From: Clostridiales bacterium VE202-01
GTDB taxonomy: Bacteria; Bacillota_I; Bacilli_A; Erysipelotrichales; Coprobacillaceae
NCBI GenBank assembly: GCA_000508865.1
Contig: BAHP02000073.1
Location: forward strand, 1-48,439
Reading direction: 5' to 3'
Length of the DNA: 48,439 bases
Shown here: positions 8,884 through 19,217 of the stretch, one piece after another
How positions within the stretch are numbered: the stretch's first letter is position 1
Layout: each line of letters begins with the position of its first letter
Notes under the pieces: generated by a model
What the model saw: the letters and a program-made list of their open reading frames with translations, nothing else
Told to the model about the DNA's origin: nothing
The model's database searches: none
Translations under genes and position numbers: made by a program

Positions 8884-10272
8884 TTATTTATCACGAAGAT
8901 ATTCATCCATTGCTTTAGCTGCTGTTTTACCAGCCCCCATAGCAAGAATTACAGTGGCCGCTCCAGTAACAACATCACCACCAGCATAGACACCTTCTTT
9001 GCTGGTTTTCATTGATTCTTCATCAACAATGATTCCACCCCATTTTTGAGTGTCTAGCCCTGGTGTCGTTTGTCTAATCAACGGATTTGGACTCTGACCA
9101 ATTGAAACGATTACTGTACCTGTTTCGATCGTAAAGTTTGAACCTTCTTTTACTACTGGTCTTCTTCTGCCACTTTCATCAGGTTCTCCAAGTTCCATCT
9201 CAACACATTCCATTGATTTAACCCAGCCATCTTCTCCTTCGATCTTAACAGGATTTGTTAATAATTTGAAAATAATTCCTTCTTCTTTTGCGTGATGTAC
9301 TTCTTCTGCACGGGCTGGAACTTCTTCAGCTCCTCGACGATACACAATATAAACATTTTTAGCCCCTAAACGTTTAGCTGTTCTAGCCGCATCCATCGCA
9401 ACATTTCCAGCTCCGATAACACATACTGTATCGGTAATTTTAACTGGTGTCGGATGATCAGGGAATTCATAACCTTTCATTAAATTAACTCTCGTTAAAA
9501 ATTCATTAGCAGCATAAACACCATTCAAGTTTTCACCAGGAATATTCTGGAATCGTGGCAACCCTGCCCCACTCCCAATAAAAATTCCTTGATATCCTTG
9601 TTCTTGAAGCTCATCAATTGTAATTGAACGTCCTACAACTACATTAGTTTCAAATTTAACACCTAAAGCCGAAACATTATCAACTTCCTTTTGAACTAAA
9701 GATTTTGGCAAACGGAATTCTGGAATTCCATATGATAAAACACCACCGGTTTTATGCAAAGCTTCAAATACCGTTACATCATATCCTTTTTTAGCCAATT
9801 CTCCAGCACATGTAATTCCCGCTGGCCCAGAACCAATGATAGCAACTTTTTTCCCATTGCTTTCAATTTTTAATTCTGGCGCTTTACCATTAGCCATATG
9901 ATAATCAGCAACAAATCTTTCAAGTCGTCCAATTCCTACTGCTTCTCCTTTAATTCCTCGTACACATTTACCTTCACATTGATTTTCTTGAGGACAAACT
10001 CGTCCGCAAATTGCCGGCAAAGCATTTTCACTAGTAATTATTTTATAAGCTTCTTCAAAATCACCAGCTGCAACCTGCTGAATAAATTCGGGGATCGGTA
10101 CTCCAACAGGACATCCTTTTTTACATGGCTGATGCTTACAGTTTAAACAGCGTGTTGCTTCTTCCATTGCCATTTCTTTCGTATATCCTAACGCAACTTC
10201 ATCAAAATTTTTATTTCTTACATTTGGTTCTTGTTCAGGCATTACAACCTTGGTCAATGACATATTTGGCAT
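8884..10272 (-). CDS. nfnB: NfnB / GltA-type FAD-NADPH oxidoreductase subunit
   Basis: 462-aa flavoprotein often annotated as glutamate synthase small subunit (gltA). It contains the N-terminal [4Fe-4S] cluster region (CLNCKHQPC-KKGCP and CGRVCPQENQCEGKC), the FAD site IIGSGPAGITCAGELAKKG, the NADPH site VIGAGNVAMDAARTAKRLG and the C-terminal GGDVVTGAATVILAMGAGK. Because a PyrK-like partner gene lies directly upstream (overlap of one base), the pair matches NfnAB, the electron-bifurcating NADH-dependent reduced ferredoxin:NADP+ oxidoreductase, rather than a GOGAT subunit; a separate gltB-gltD pair is present at 39.7-45.7 kb. SudAB is an equivalent alternative name. Confidence 0.88.
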   Translation of the reverse strand: MPNMSLTKVVMPEQEPNVRNKNFDEVALGYTKEMAMEEATRCLNCKHQPCKKGCPVGVPIPEFIQQVAAGDFEEAYKIITSENALPAICGRVCPQENQCEGKCVRGIKGEAVGIGRLERFVADYHMANGKAPELKIESNGKKVAIIGSGPAGITCAGELAKKGYDVTVFEALHKTGGVLSYGIPEFRLPKSLVQKEVDNVSALGVKFETNVVVGRSITIDELQEQGYQGIFIGSGAGLPRFQNIPGENLNGVYAANEFLTRVNLMKGYEFPDHPTPVKITDTVCVIGAGNVAMDAARTAKRLGAKNVYIVYRRGAEEVPARAEEVHHAKEEGIIFKLLTNPVKIEGEDGWVKSMECVEMELGEPDESGRRRPVVKEGSNFTIETGTVIVSIGQSPNPLIRQTTPGLDTQKWGGIIVDEESMKTSKEGVYAGGDVVTGAATVILAMGAGKTAAKAMDEYLRDK

Positions 10273-11120
10273 TATTTTGCACCTCCCATTAAATTACACA
10301 TCCGGTTCGCATTTTCGTTAACTGTATGTTCTTCTTCTTTAAACATTCTTTGGCGCATCATCAATTCATCAAAATCAACCTGTAAACCATCAAAATCTGG
10401 TCCATCTACACAAGCAAATTTAATTTTACCATCAACACTAACACGACAGCAGCCGCACATTCCTGTACCATCTATCATGATTGGATTTAATGATACTGAT
10501 GTTTTAATATTTTTTGGCTTTGTTACATTAACAACAGCCTTCATCATTGGTACTGGACCAATCGCAATTACTTCATCAAAACTTTCACCTTTTTCAATTA
10601 AATCACTTAATACTGTAGTGACAAATCCCTTAGTCCCTAAAGATCCATCATCAGTAGCGATATAGACATTTTTACAAAATTTTCTAAACTCATCGGCAAG
10701 TAAAACATATTGTGCTTCACGTCCACCAATAATCACATCAACATCTACCCCACGATTTGCCAGCTCACGAAGTTGTGGGTATAATGGTGCACTACCAACA
10801 CCGCCAGCCACACCAATTACATGTTTAGCTTCATGAAATTTTGTTGGCACTCCTAATGGTCCGACGAAATCTGTTAATTCGTCACCTGCATTTAACTTAG
10901 CCAATTCTCTTGTTGAATATCCAACAATTTGATAAATAATTGTAATTGTTTCTTTTTCGCGATCAAAATCGGCAATTGTTAATGGAATTCTTTCACCATC
11001 TTCGCCTACTCGTAAGATGATAAATTGCCCAGGTTCACATTTTCTTGCAACATAAGGTGCATGAACTTCCATCAGTTCTACCACATCGTTCAGTACTTCT
11101 TTTTTCAAAATCTTGTACAT
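10272..11120 (-). CDS. nfnA: NfnA / PyrK-like ferredoxin-NADP+ reductase subunit
   Basis: 282-aa FAD/NAD-binding subunit with a C-terminal [2Fe-2S] cluster. The FAD-binding barrel shows GQFIILR and RIPLTIAD; the NAD-binding half shows GVAGGVGSAPLYPQLREL and AIGPVPMMKAV; the cluster ligands lie in MCGCCRVS and ACVDGPDFD. This is the layout of the small Nfn subunit, which oxidises NADH and feeds the bifurcating FAD of NfnB. The ribosome binding site is GGGGGAA before ATG. First gene of the pair, with a good promoter at 11153-11181. Confidence 0.88.
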   Translation of the reverse strand: MYKILKKEVLNDVVELMEVHAPYVARKCEPGQFIILRVGEDGERIPLTIADFDREKETITIIYQIVGYSTRELAKLNAGDELTDFVGPLGVPTKFHEAKHVIGVAGGVGSAPLYPQLRELANRGVDVDVIIGGREAQYVLLADEFRKFCKNVYIATDDGSLGTKGFVTTVLSDLIEKGESFDEVIAIGPVPMMKAVVNVTKPKNIKTSVSLNPIMIDGTGMCGCCRVSVDGKIKFACVDGPDFDGLQVDFDELMMRQRMFKEEEHTVNENANRMCNLMGGAK

Positions 11121-11152
11121 ATTTATTCCCCCTACATTATTTATACCTACTT

Positions 11153-11181
11153 ATTGTAGCTTGCTTAACAAAAAAAAACAA
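11153..11181 (-). promoter_or_regulatory. Promoter of nfnAB
   Basis: On the minus strand TTGTTT (11176-11181) and TACAAT (11153-11158) are separated by exactly 17 bp, with a poly-T tract in the spacer. The start codon is about 32 bases downstream. Confidence 0.65.
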
Positions 11182-11465
11182 TGAAAATCCGCTTTTTTTG
11201 TATACAATATTCCCTTTAATCAAAGTTGGGTATTAAAATCATACATAAACTAAATATTAAGCGTTTTAATCTAAACATGCAATATTAATAACTATAGGCA
11301 ATATAATATTGTATCGACATAAAAATCAACATAAATCCTACAAGTTAACTTATTTATTCTAAATTTATACTTTATTATTTTTACATAAAACAAAAATTTT
11401 CTATTTTTGATAAAAACTAATAATTTCTATTTTATTATTATATAATAATGACATTGGAGGTAGTT
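11182..11465. other. AT-rich divergent intergenic region
   Basis: This is the upstream part of the gap of about 345 bp between the divergent nfnA and HAD phosphatase genes. TATAAT at 11441-11446 could be the -10 for the phosphatase, but no -35 at proper spacing is convincing. No open frame, repeat or RNA gene is seen in the rest. Confidence 0.4.
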
Positions 11466-12254
11466 ATGAATAATAAAATTATGTTTTTTGATATTGACGG
11501 TACTTTGTTATCTGAAAAAACCCATTCGATTCCAGAAAGTACGATCACAGCTTTGAAAAAAGCAAAAGAAAACGGGCATCTTATTTTTATAAACACAGGC
11601 AGAACATTTTCACTGATTGATAACTGCATAAAAGATCTAGACCCTGATGGTTATGTTTGTGGTTGTGGAACATATATTCGTTACCATGATAAAGTCTTAT
11701 CTTCTTTTACATTATCATCTAAACGATGTAATGAGATAAAAGAATTAGTTAGAAAAACTAATATTGATGGGGTATTAGAAGGAACTGATTCAATATATTT
11801 TGATCAGCATATTCGCCATCCATTAGTAAAAGAGATAAAACAACGCTATCAAAATACCCCTGAATTCACACTATCAACTTTTGACGATCCTAAATTATCT
11901 TTTGATAAACTTACTATCTGGTTTGATGAAGATAGTGATATTAATACTTTTAAAGAAAGCATTGCTGATGATTTTGATTATATTACTAGAGATAAAAATT
12001 TTGGTGAAATAGTGCCTAAAGGTTATTCTAAAGCAACAGGAATTCAATTTTTATTAGATTATTTTAATTTAGAAAAAGATGATGCCTATGTTTTTGGAGA
12101 CAGTTTTAATGATGAACCAATGCTAGGTTATGTTAAGCATGCGATTGTAATGGGAAATGGTGATCCAGAATTATTTAAATATGCTTATTATGTTACTAAA
12201 GATATTGAAGATGATGGTATTTATCACGCTTTAGAGCATTTAAAATTGATTTAA
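11466..12254 (+). CDS. Cof-type HAD-IIB family phosphatase
   Basis: Haloacid dehalogenase superfamily phosphatase of the Cof/IIB type, 262 aa. Motif I FFDIDGTLL carries the nucleophile Asp and acid/base Asp; motif II is the Thr in FINTGR; motif III/IV is KATGIQFLL followed by VFGDSFNDEPML. The cap domain spans about residues 85-180. Such enzymes dephosphorylate sugar phosphates, FMN or PLP; the exact substrate is not inferable. ATG 11466 is chosen over an in-frame ATG at 11448 because GGAGG (11456-11460) lies six bases upstream of it. Single gene with its own terminator. Confidence 0.9.
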   Translation: MNNKIMFFDIDGTLLSEKTHSIPESTITALKKAKENGHLIFINTGRTFSLIDNCIKDLDPDGYVCGCGTYIRYHDKVLSSFTLSSKRCNEIKELVRKTNIDGVLEGTDSIYFDQHIRHPLVKEIKQRYQNTPEFTLSTFDDPKLSFDKLTIWFDEDSDINTFKESIADDFDYITRDKNFGEIVPKGYSKATGIQFLLDYFNLEKDDAYVFGDSFNDEPMLGYVKHAIVMGNGDPELFKYAYYVTKDIEDDGIYHALEHLKLI

Positions 12255-12283
12255 ACCAGTTTAAACAAACTGGTTTATTTTTT
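12253..12283 (+). terminator. Terminator of the HAD phosphatase gene
   Basis: A 10-bp perfect stem AAACCAGTTT / AAACTGGTTT (12253-12262, 12267-12276) with a 4-nt loop is followed by ATTTTTT. It overlaps the stop codon. Confidence 0.8.
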
Positions 12284-12292
12284 AAACAAAAA

Positions 12293-13483
<1,191 letters not shown>

Positions 13484-13484
13484 A

Positions 13485-14510
13485 ATGAAACTAAGTGAAT
13501 TTGATTTTGAACTACCAGAAGAACTGATTGCCCAAACACCGTTAGACAAGCGGGATACCTCAAGATTGATGATCTTGAATCGCGAAAAACAAACAATAGA
13601 ACATAAGCATTTTTATGACATCATTGATTATTTAAAACCAGGTGATATTCTAGTAAGAAACAATACTAAAGTTATTCCGGCACGTTTATTTGGCATCAAA
13701 GAAGAAACTAATGGTCATGTTGAAGTTTTGTTATTAAAGGACCAAGGTGATGATATTTGGCAATGTTTAGTCGGAAATGCTAGAATCGTTAAAATCGGGA
13801 CTATTATTAGTTTTGGTGATGGTTTATTAAAAGCAAAATGTCTTGAAATAAAAGATGAAGGTATTAGAATATTTAAAATGATCTATACAGGAATTTTTTA
13901 TGAGATTTTAGATCAATTAGGAACAATGCCGCTTCCTCCCTATATCAAAGAAAAATTAGAAGATCAAAATCGTTATCAAACTGTATACGCTAAAATTGAA
14001 GGTAGTGCGGCGGCACCAACGGCAGGACTACATTTCACTAATGAAATTATTGAAAAAATCAAAGCTAAAGGAATTGAAATTCTTGATGTAACTTTACATG
14101 TTGGTTTAGGAACTTTTAGACCTGTAAAAGTAGAAAATGTTTTAAAACATCATATGCATAGCGAATATTATATGATCGAACCTGAAGTTGCTGATAAATT
14201 AAATCAGGCTAAAGTTAATGGGCAAAGAATCATTGCGGTGGGAACAACTTCAACTAGAACTTTAGAAGCAAACATGCAAAAGTATGGCAAATTTAAAGCA
14301 ACCCATGAAAATACTGATATTTTTATTTATCCAGGCTATCAATATAAAGCTATTGATTGTTTAATTACTAATTTTCATTTACCAAAATCAACATTATTAA
14401 TGTTAATTAGTGCTTTTGCTTCAAAAGAATTTATATTTAAAGCATATCAAGAAGCAATTAATGAAAAATACCGTTTCTTTAGTTTTGGTGATAGTATGTT
14501 TATAATCTAA
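13485..14510 (+). CDS. queA: S-adenosylmethionine:tRNA ribosyltransferase-isomerase
   Basis: QueA transfers and rearranges the ribosyl group of SAM onto preQ1-tRNA, giving epoxyqueuosine-tRNA. The 341-aa length is standard. Visible family motifs are [54 protein letters not shown] and [20 protein letters not shown] 13485 follows the tgt stop by one base, with GAGGG upstream, so translation is likely coupled; a longer in-frame start inside tgt is not supported. Confidence 0.95.
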   Translation: MKLSEFDFELPEELIAQTPLDKRDTSRLMILNREKQTIEHKHFYDIIDYLKPGDILVRNNTKVIPARLFGIKEETNGHVEVLLLKDQGDDIWQCLVGNARIVKIGTIISFGDGLLKAKCLEIKDEGIRIFKMIYTGIFYEILDQLGTMPLPPYIKEKLEDQNRYQTVYAKIEGSAAAPTAGLHFTNEIIEKIKAKGIEILDVTLHVGLGTFRPVKVENVLKHHMHSEYYMIEPEVADKLNQAKVNGQRIIAVGTTSTRTLEANMQKYGKFKATHENTDIFIYPGYQYKAIDCLITNFHLPKSTLLMLISAFASKEFIFKAYQEAINEKYRFFSFGDSMFII

Positions 14511-14519
14511 ATTTATACA

Positions 14520-14558
14520 TACCAGAGGTAGAAGTATTATATTTCTACTCCTGGTTTT
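14520..14558 (+). terminator. Probable terminator of tgt-queA
   Basis: An imperfect hairpin (ACCAGAGGTAGAA, loop, TTCTACTCCTGGT) followed by TTTTATTTTTT lies ten bases after the queA stop. Confidence 0.7.
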
Positions 14559-14699
14559 ATTTTTTAAAGTAAAATACTAAATTTCTATATATAAGATGTA
14601 ATAAACATCAAAAGAACTAGTACTGTATAATGTGACATCTTATTCAAATTCCTGCTCTATGATGATCAAGATCATTAAGCCAGTTTAATGAAAAAAGAA

Positions 14700-14873
14700 A
14701 AGATAAGTATTCTAGCCGCAAACGAGTCAAAAAAGGAAATAGATTGTCTAGCTTTATAAGATACTATTGATTTTATTGAAGTTCGCTAGAAAATTAGTTA
14801 AAGAAAATGATTATAAACAGTTTAAACAAAGAATAAGTGATTTAAAAGAATCTGATAAACGACTATGGATTTA
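14700..14873 (+). pseudogene. Decayed coding remnant of unknown identity
   Basis: The 460-bp gap between queA and queH holds short codon-like stretches in shifting frames: a charged Asp/Ile-rich stretch near 14740-14790 broken by TAA and TAG, then about 40 open codons ending at the TAG at 14871-14873 with a Lys/Glu-rich tail (KQFKQRISDLKESDKR). No start or ribosome binding site is seen and I do not recognise the family. A palindrome ATGATCAAGATCAT lies near 14659-14672. Confidence 0.3.
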
Positions 14874-14956
14874 GTTTAAAAATAATTAATAGCTTTCTAA
14901 TTTTTCACTTAAAATCCATGATAAATATTAAAATCATTAATTTTAATCTCCAAATA

Positions 14957-14965
14957 TGCTATAAT
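14957..14965 (+). promoter_or_regulatory. Extended -10 promoter of queH, start-proximal
   Basis: TGCTATAAT (14957-14965) is a perfect extended -10. It ends only six bases before the ATG of queH at 14972, so transcription should begin at or next to the start codon. No ribosome binding site is present. Confidence 0.6.
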
Positions 14966-14971
14966 TAGCGC

Positions 14972-15613
14972 ATGAAAATAAATTATGACTTAAAATTTCA
15001 AGAAGAATTACAAAAAATAAAAGGAACAAGACCAACATTACTTTTACACGTATGCTGTGGCCCTTGCAGTGGTAATGTTATTAAAGAAATTGCTGATATT
15101 TTTGATATTACCATATACTATTCTAATTCTAACATCTATCCTAATGATGAATATCAGCGACGTTATCAAGAATTATTGACTTTTATTGATCAATTTAATT
15201 TGGACTTCAATCACCACATCAAAGTTATTGAAGATCCTTATTTGCCTAAAGAATATCTTGAAAAAATTGCTATTTACAAAGATGAACCTGAAGGAGGTAA
15301 ACGTTGTTATCTTTGTTATCAAAAAAGGATGTCTAGAGCTTTTGATTATGCCTCTAAAAATAAATTCGAATATTGGACTACAGTATTGAGTGTTTCACCA
15401 CATAAAAATAGCCAATGGATCAATGAAATCGGAGCTTCATTTGATCAAGAAAAAACAAAGTTTTTATTCAGTGATTTTAAAAAAAATAATGGCTATTTAA
15501 AATCTGTTCGTTTTGCTGATAAATATCACTTGTATCGTCAAAGTTATTGTGGTTGTATTTATTCGTATCAAGATATGTTGAAAAGAAAAGAAGAACACAA
15601 CAAAAATAATTAA
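14972..15613 (+). CDS. queH: Epoxyqueuosine reductase QueH
   Basis: QueH (former DUF208) reduces epoxyqueuosine-tRNA to queuosine-tRNA and replaces the cobalamin-dependent QueG. The 213-aa protein has the signature HVCCGPCS (Cys28, Cys29, Cys32), the second cysteine pair CYLC, and SYCGC near the C-terminus; these ligate the [4Fe-4S] cluster and a second metal in the known structure. The start fits family N-termini, yet no Shine-Dalgarno precedes it and the -10 is six bases away, suggesting a leaderless mRNA. With tgt and queA it completes the path from preQ1 to Q; no preQ1 synthesis genes are in this window. Confidence 0.93.
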   Translation: MKINYDLKFQEELQKIKGTRPTLLLHVCCGPCSGNVIKEIADIFDITIYYSNSNIYPNDEYQRRYQELLTFIDQFNLDFNHHIKVIEDPYLPKEYLEKIAIYKDEPEGGKRCYLCYQKRMSRAFDYASKNKFEYWTTVLSVSPHKNSQWINEIGASFDQEKTKFLFSDFKKNNGYLKSVRFADKYHLYRQSYCGCIYSYQDMLKRKEEHNKNN

Positions 15614-15615
15614 TT

Positions 15616-15644
15616 AAAAACATGAGTTTATAGCTCATGTTTTT
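15616..15644. terminator. Bidirectional terminator between queH and the FAD/Rieske gene
   Basis: An 11-bp perfect stem AAAAACATGAG / CTCATGTTTTT (15616-15626, 15634-15644) with a 7-nt loop separates two convergent genes and serves both strands. Confidence 0.85.
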
Positions 15645-17010
15645 AATATTTCTTTAATTGTCTTGTTGCAGGTCCACTAATAAGATGACCATGACAATCA
15701 AAGATAGATCCATGACATGGACAATGCCATATTTGATCTTTTTCATTAAATTCTACTACACATTTTAAATGAGGACAATATGGTGAAAAGTAGAAAACTC
15801 TTCCTTGCTTATCTTTATAGATTGCAATTAAATGTCCATGATAGCGTACTACTTTCCCTTGATTACAATTTAATTTTACTTCCTTAGATACTAAAATCCG
15901 ATTCTTTATCATTCCATGATAATTATTTTTAACCAATTTAATAATATCTTTGTAAGAATGTAAATAATGACCATAATTAGGATCATACAATGCAGCAAGT
16001 TTACTATCATTATTTATAATCAACTCATAAATTAGTTTACTAGCTACATGACTCAAAGTCATGCCCCATTTATTATAACCATAAGCTATGAATTCATTTT
16101 CATTAATTTTACCAATATAGGGTATTTTTCTTAATGGCACACTATCTTGTCCATACCAATGCCATTGATCCTTAGTAAAATTTTTATTTATTTCAATAAC
16201 TGCATTTTCATTTACTGGACGAATAGAAAAATTAGTAGTTAAATTCAAGATACTATCTTTTTGTCTTTTCCCTTCTCTATAAATAACATGTTCTTTTTCT
16301 TGTAAAATCCTAAAAAAATAGCCCTTTTGTAAATTAGGTGGATAGCGTGTCATCCAAACTATTTTTTTTGCTTGAACTTTCTTTTTGTTGACTTCTAAAT
16401 AAAATTCATTATCTTTGATTTCTTTTTTTGTTACTAATGAATTTTCATAAATATCTATTTTATCACATTTTTCTAATATTCCTTTAAGATATTTTAATGG
16501 GTGAAATATAGCTTGATGATAAAGTCCCATCGATACATATCCATCATTAGTAACATTTTCAACAACATCAAATCCCCATGATTTAAATAATTTAATTTGA
16601 TTTACGATTTTTTTGTTATTTTCACTATCTTTAGCTTCAATATAAGCAAGATTTTCTTTAAAATCACAATCAATTTGGTTTATTTCAATAATATTTTTGA
16701 TTTCTTGTAAAGCTTCGTAATTAGAATCTAAGTATTCTTTAGCTTTACTTTTATCATAAGCATTGCAAATATCTTCATAAAGAACATCATGTAAATAACT
16801 TATTTTTGCTGTCGTATGCCCTGTTGTTTTGCTTGCTAGGTTATCACTTTCAATTAATGCTACTTTAAAATTACTATCATTCAGACGATAAGCTAAAGTT
16901 ATGCCACTCATTCCCCCACCAATTATAACAATATCGTAATTACAGTCAGCTTCTATTTTAGGATAGTTTGGCAGTTTTACTGTTTTTTGCCAATATGATT
17001 CATTTTCCAT
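15643..17010 (-). CDS. FAD-dependent oxidoreductase with C-terminal Rieske [2Fe-2S] domain
   Basis: Two-domain redox protein, 455 aa. Residues from about 25 form a DAO-type FAD domain (YDIVIIGGGMSGITLAYRL, and GHTTAKIS, the conserved loop of this subfamily). The last ~80 residues are a Rieske domain with both ligand pairs, CPHL and CPCHG. Relatives occur across Firmicutes, often annotated as FAD-dependent oxidoreductase with Rieske domain; the substrate is unknown. ATG 17010 is chosen because AAGGTGA (17016-17022) is its ribosome binding site; an upstream GTG overlaps that site. The glycine pattern is intact, so FAD binding is expected. Confidence 0.87.
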   Translation of the reverse strand: MENESYWQKTVKLPNYPKIEADCNYDIVIIGGGMSGITLAYRLNDSNFKVALIESDNLASKTTGHTTAKISYLHDVLYEDICNAYDKSKAKEYLDSNYEALQEIKNIIEINQIDCDFKENLAYIEAKDSENNKKIVNQIKLFKSWGFDVVENVTNDGYVSMGLYHQAIFHPLKYLKGILEKCDKIDIYENSLVTKKEIKDNEFYLEVNKKKVQAKKIVWMTRYPPNLQKGYFFRILQEKEHVIYREGKRQKDSILNLTTNFSIRPVNENAVIEINKNFTKDQWHWYGQDSVPLRKIPYIGKINENEFIAYGYNKWGMTLSHVASKLIYELIINNDSKLAALYDPNYGHYLHSYKDIIKLVKNNYHGMIKNRILVSKEVKLNCNQGKVVRYHGHLIAIYKDKQGRVFYFSPYCPHLKCVVEFNEKDQIWHCPCHGSIFDCHGHLISGPATRQLKKY

Positions 17011-17048
17011 TTTTATCACCTTATAAAATTATGTCCTTTAAAATAAAA

Positions 17049-17071
17049 AAGATACTGAAACTTCAGTATCT
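17049..17071 (-). terminator. Terminator of the nadABC operon
   Basis: A 10-bp perfect stem AGATACTGAA / TTCAGTATCT with a 2-nt loop overlaps the nadC stop codon and is followed on the minus strand by TTTTTTATTTTAA. Confidence 0.8.
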
Positions 17072-17924
17072 AATAAGGTTTTAAGTTTTTCATTGAAAAA
17101 TCTAGAATCGGTGCTCCATAAGTAATAGCCCCAGAAGAAACAAAATCCACGCCTATTTTAGCAATTTCTAAAAGTCTTTCTTTAGTAACATTACCAGAAC
17201 ATTCACTTTGTGCTTTATCGCCAATCATGATAACAGCTTTTTTCATCATCTCATTATCCATATTATCCAACATAATAATATCTGCTTTAGCATTTAAAGC
17301 TTCTTCAACCTGTTCTAGAGTTTCTACTTCTACTTCAATTTTTCGAACAAACGGTGCATAATCACGTGCCATTTCAATTGCTTTAGTAATACTTCCGGCT
17401 GCTCCGATATGATTATCTTTGATCAACACTCCATCTGATAAATTATAACGATGATTTGTTCCACCACCTATTTTAACTGCATATTTTTCAAAAATACGAT
17501 TATTAGGTGTAGTTTTACGTGTATCTAATAATTTAGTTTTAAAACCTTTCAAGATTTCTACCGACTCATGAGTATATGTTGCAATCCCACTCATTCGTTG
17601 CAAATAATTTAAAGCTACTCTTTCACCAGATAATAATACTCTGATATCACCAATTACTTCACCAATATAATCACCTTTTTTTATTTTATCACCATCATGA
17701 TATTTAGTGGTAAATTTACAATTGCTATCTAATAGCTTAAACGTTCTTTCAAAAACTTCTAAACCACAAATGATTCCATCTTGTTTACAAATTAAATCAA
17801 CATGACCCAACTTAGCTTCAGGCATAACAGCATTAGTTGTAACATCATCACTTGTAATATCTTCTTTTAGAGCACTTAAAATATAATCATCGATATTAAC
17901 CTTAAGATTTACACCATTTATCAT
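17070..17924 (-). CDS. nadC: Nicotinate-nucleotide pyrophosphorylase (quinolinate phosphoribosyltransferase)
   Basis: NadC converts quinolinate and PRPP to nicotinate mononucleotide in de novo NAD synthesis. Family motifs are ALKEDITSDDVTT, SGERVALNYLQRMSGIAT, LDTRKTTPNNR, KIGGGTNHRYNLSDGVLIKDNH and VEVETLEQVEEAL, followed by MLDNM and SGAITYGAP. It overlaps the end of nadB. ATG 17924 or an upstream GTG at 17933 could start it; GGTGAG favours ATG 17924 (284 aa), although the spacing is short. Third gene of nadABC. Confidence 0.94.
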   Translation of the reverse strand: MINGVNLKVNIDDYILSALKEDITSDDVTTNAVMPEAKLGHVDLICKQDGIICGLEVFERTFKLLDSNCKFTTKYHDGDKIKKGDYIGEVIGDIRVLLSGERVALNYLQRMSGIATYTHESVEILKGFKTKLLDTRKTTPNNRIFEKYAVKIGGGTNHRYNLSDGVLIKDNHIGAAGSITKAIEMARDYAPFVRKIEVEVETLEQVEEALNAKADIIMLDNMDNEMMKKAVIMIGDKAQSECSGNVTKERLLEIAKIGVDFVSSGAITYGAPILDFSMKNLKPY

Positions 17925-19203
17925 AGAACTCACCGTCTTTTCTTTTAATTTCTTCCATAATTATTCTTCTATTATCAATCATTAATTTATCTTTGTTGTA
18001 TTTACTAATATTGATATACTGTGGATCAAAATTGATTTTATTGATTTCATCTTTAATTACTCTAGCAGCTCTTTTAGCAAAAACTAGACTTTCTAATAAA
18101 GAATTGCTGGCTAAACGATTCGCTCCATGTACACCATTACATGCTGTTTCACCAACAGCAAATAAATTTTCCATAGAAGTTCTACCAAAAGTATCACTTT
18201 TGATTCCTCCCATCAAATAATGCTGAGCCGGAACAACAGGTACTGGTTCACGATACATATCATAACCTTCTTCAAGACATTGCTTATAAATATGGGGAAA
18301 TCTAGTTTGAATCTGATCATGATCCATATGCATAACTGATAAATAAACATAAGGACTATTATATTTATCCATTTCTTTTTTTATCGCATTACTAACGACA
18401 TCTCGTGGTAATAACTCATCTACAAACCGTTCCATATTTGGATTCAATAAATGAGCTCCTTCGCCTCTAACTGACTCACTGATCAAAAAACTTCTTCCTG
18501 GTTTAGTTGTATATAAAGTAGTTGGATGAATTTGAATATAATTTATATTCTCTAATTCAATATTATTTCTTAACGCTATTGCAAAGCTGTCTCCAGTAAT
18601 ATGTCTAAAATTAGTAGAATGTTCAAACAAACCACCCATTCCTCCAGTAGCTAGAATAACGACCTTAGCATTAATTTGCACGATTTCGTTATTATTTTCC
18701 ATAATAATTCCTGTTACTCTATTATTATCATTAATAATATCTAGCATCGTTGCATCTTCAATAACTGTAATATTACTACATAATTCAATTTGTTTAATTA
18801 GTTTTGATGTGATTTCTTTACCAGTAACATCTTGATGGTGCAAAATTCTAAATTCAGAATGTGCTCCTTCACGAGTATAAGCCAAATTTCCTTCACTATC
18901 GCGATCGAATTCAACTCCATAATCCATTAGATCTTTCATTATCTGTGGTGCCTGTTGAATCATTATTCTAACTGATTCAGGATTATTTTCATTACGTCCT
19001 GCTTTCAAAGTATCTTGATAAAAGGCATCAAAATCATCAGCACTTTTTAAAGTACAAATTCCACCTTGAGCTAAGTAAGAATCACTATTTTCAATTTTAT
19101 CTTTAGTAATCATTAGAATCTTTAAATCACGTGGTAAACATAGCCCAGCAAATAGCCCAGCTGCTCCTGTTCCGACAATGATTACATCAAAATTATTATC
19201 CAT
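17902..19203 (-). CDS. nadB: L-aspartate oxidase
   Basis: NadB is a flavoenzyme that oxidises L-aspartate to iminoaspartate, which NadA condenses into quinolinate. FAD motif VIIVGTGAAGLFAGL at the N-terminus, SYLAQGGI, GREGAHSEFRILHHQD (family-specific loop), ATGGMGGLFEHSTN, and the capping GETACNGVHGANRLASNSLLE. At 433 aa it lacks most of the C-terminal helical domain of the ~530-aa proteobacterial enzymes, as is usual in many clostridial NadB proteins. AGGTGGAG precedes ATG, 14 bases after the expected nadA end. Confidence 0.94.
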   Translation of the reverse strand: MDNNFDVIIVGTGAAGLFAGLCLPRDLKILMITKDKIENSDSYLAQGGICTLKSADDFDAFYQDTLKAGRNENNPESVRIMIQQAPQIMKDLMDYGVEFDRDSEGNLAYTREGAHSEFRILHHQDVTGKEITSKLIKQIELCSNITVIEDATMLDIINDNNRVTGIIMENNNEIVQINAKVVILATGGMGGLFEHSTNFRHITGDSFAIALRNNIELENINYIQIHPTTLYTTKPGRSFLISESVRGEGAHLLNPNMERFVDELLPRDVVSNAIKKEMDKYNSPYVYLSVMHMDHDQIQTRFPHIYKQCLEEGYDMYREPVPVVPAQHYLMGGIKSDTFGRTSMENLFAVGETACNGVHGANRLASNSLLESLVFAKRAARVIKDEINKINFDPQYINISKYNKDKLMIDNRRIIMEEIKRKDGEFYDKWCKS

Positions 19204-19217
19204 TATTCTCCACCTTC

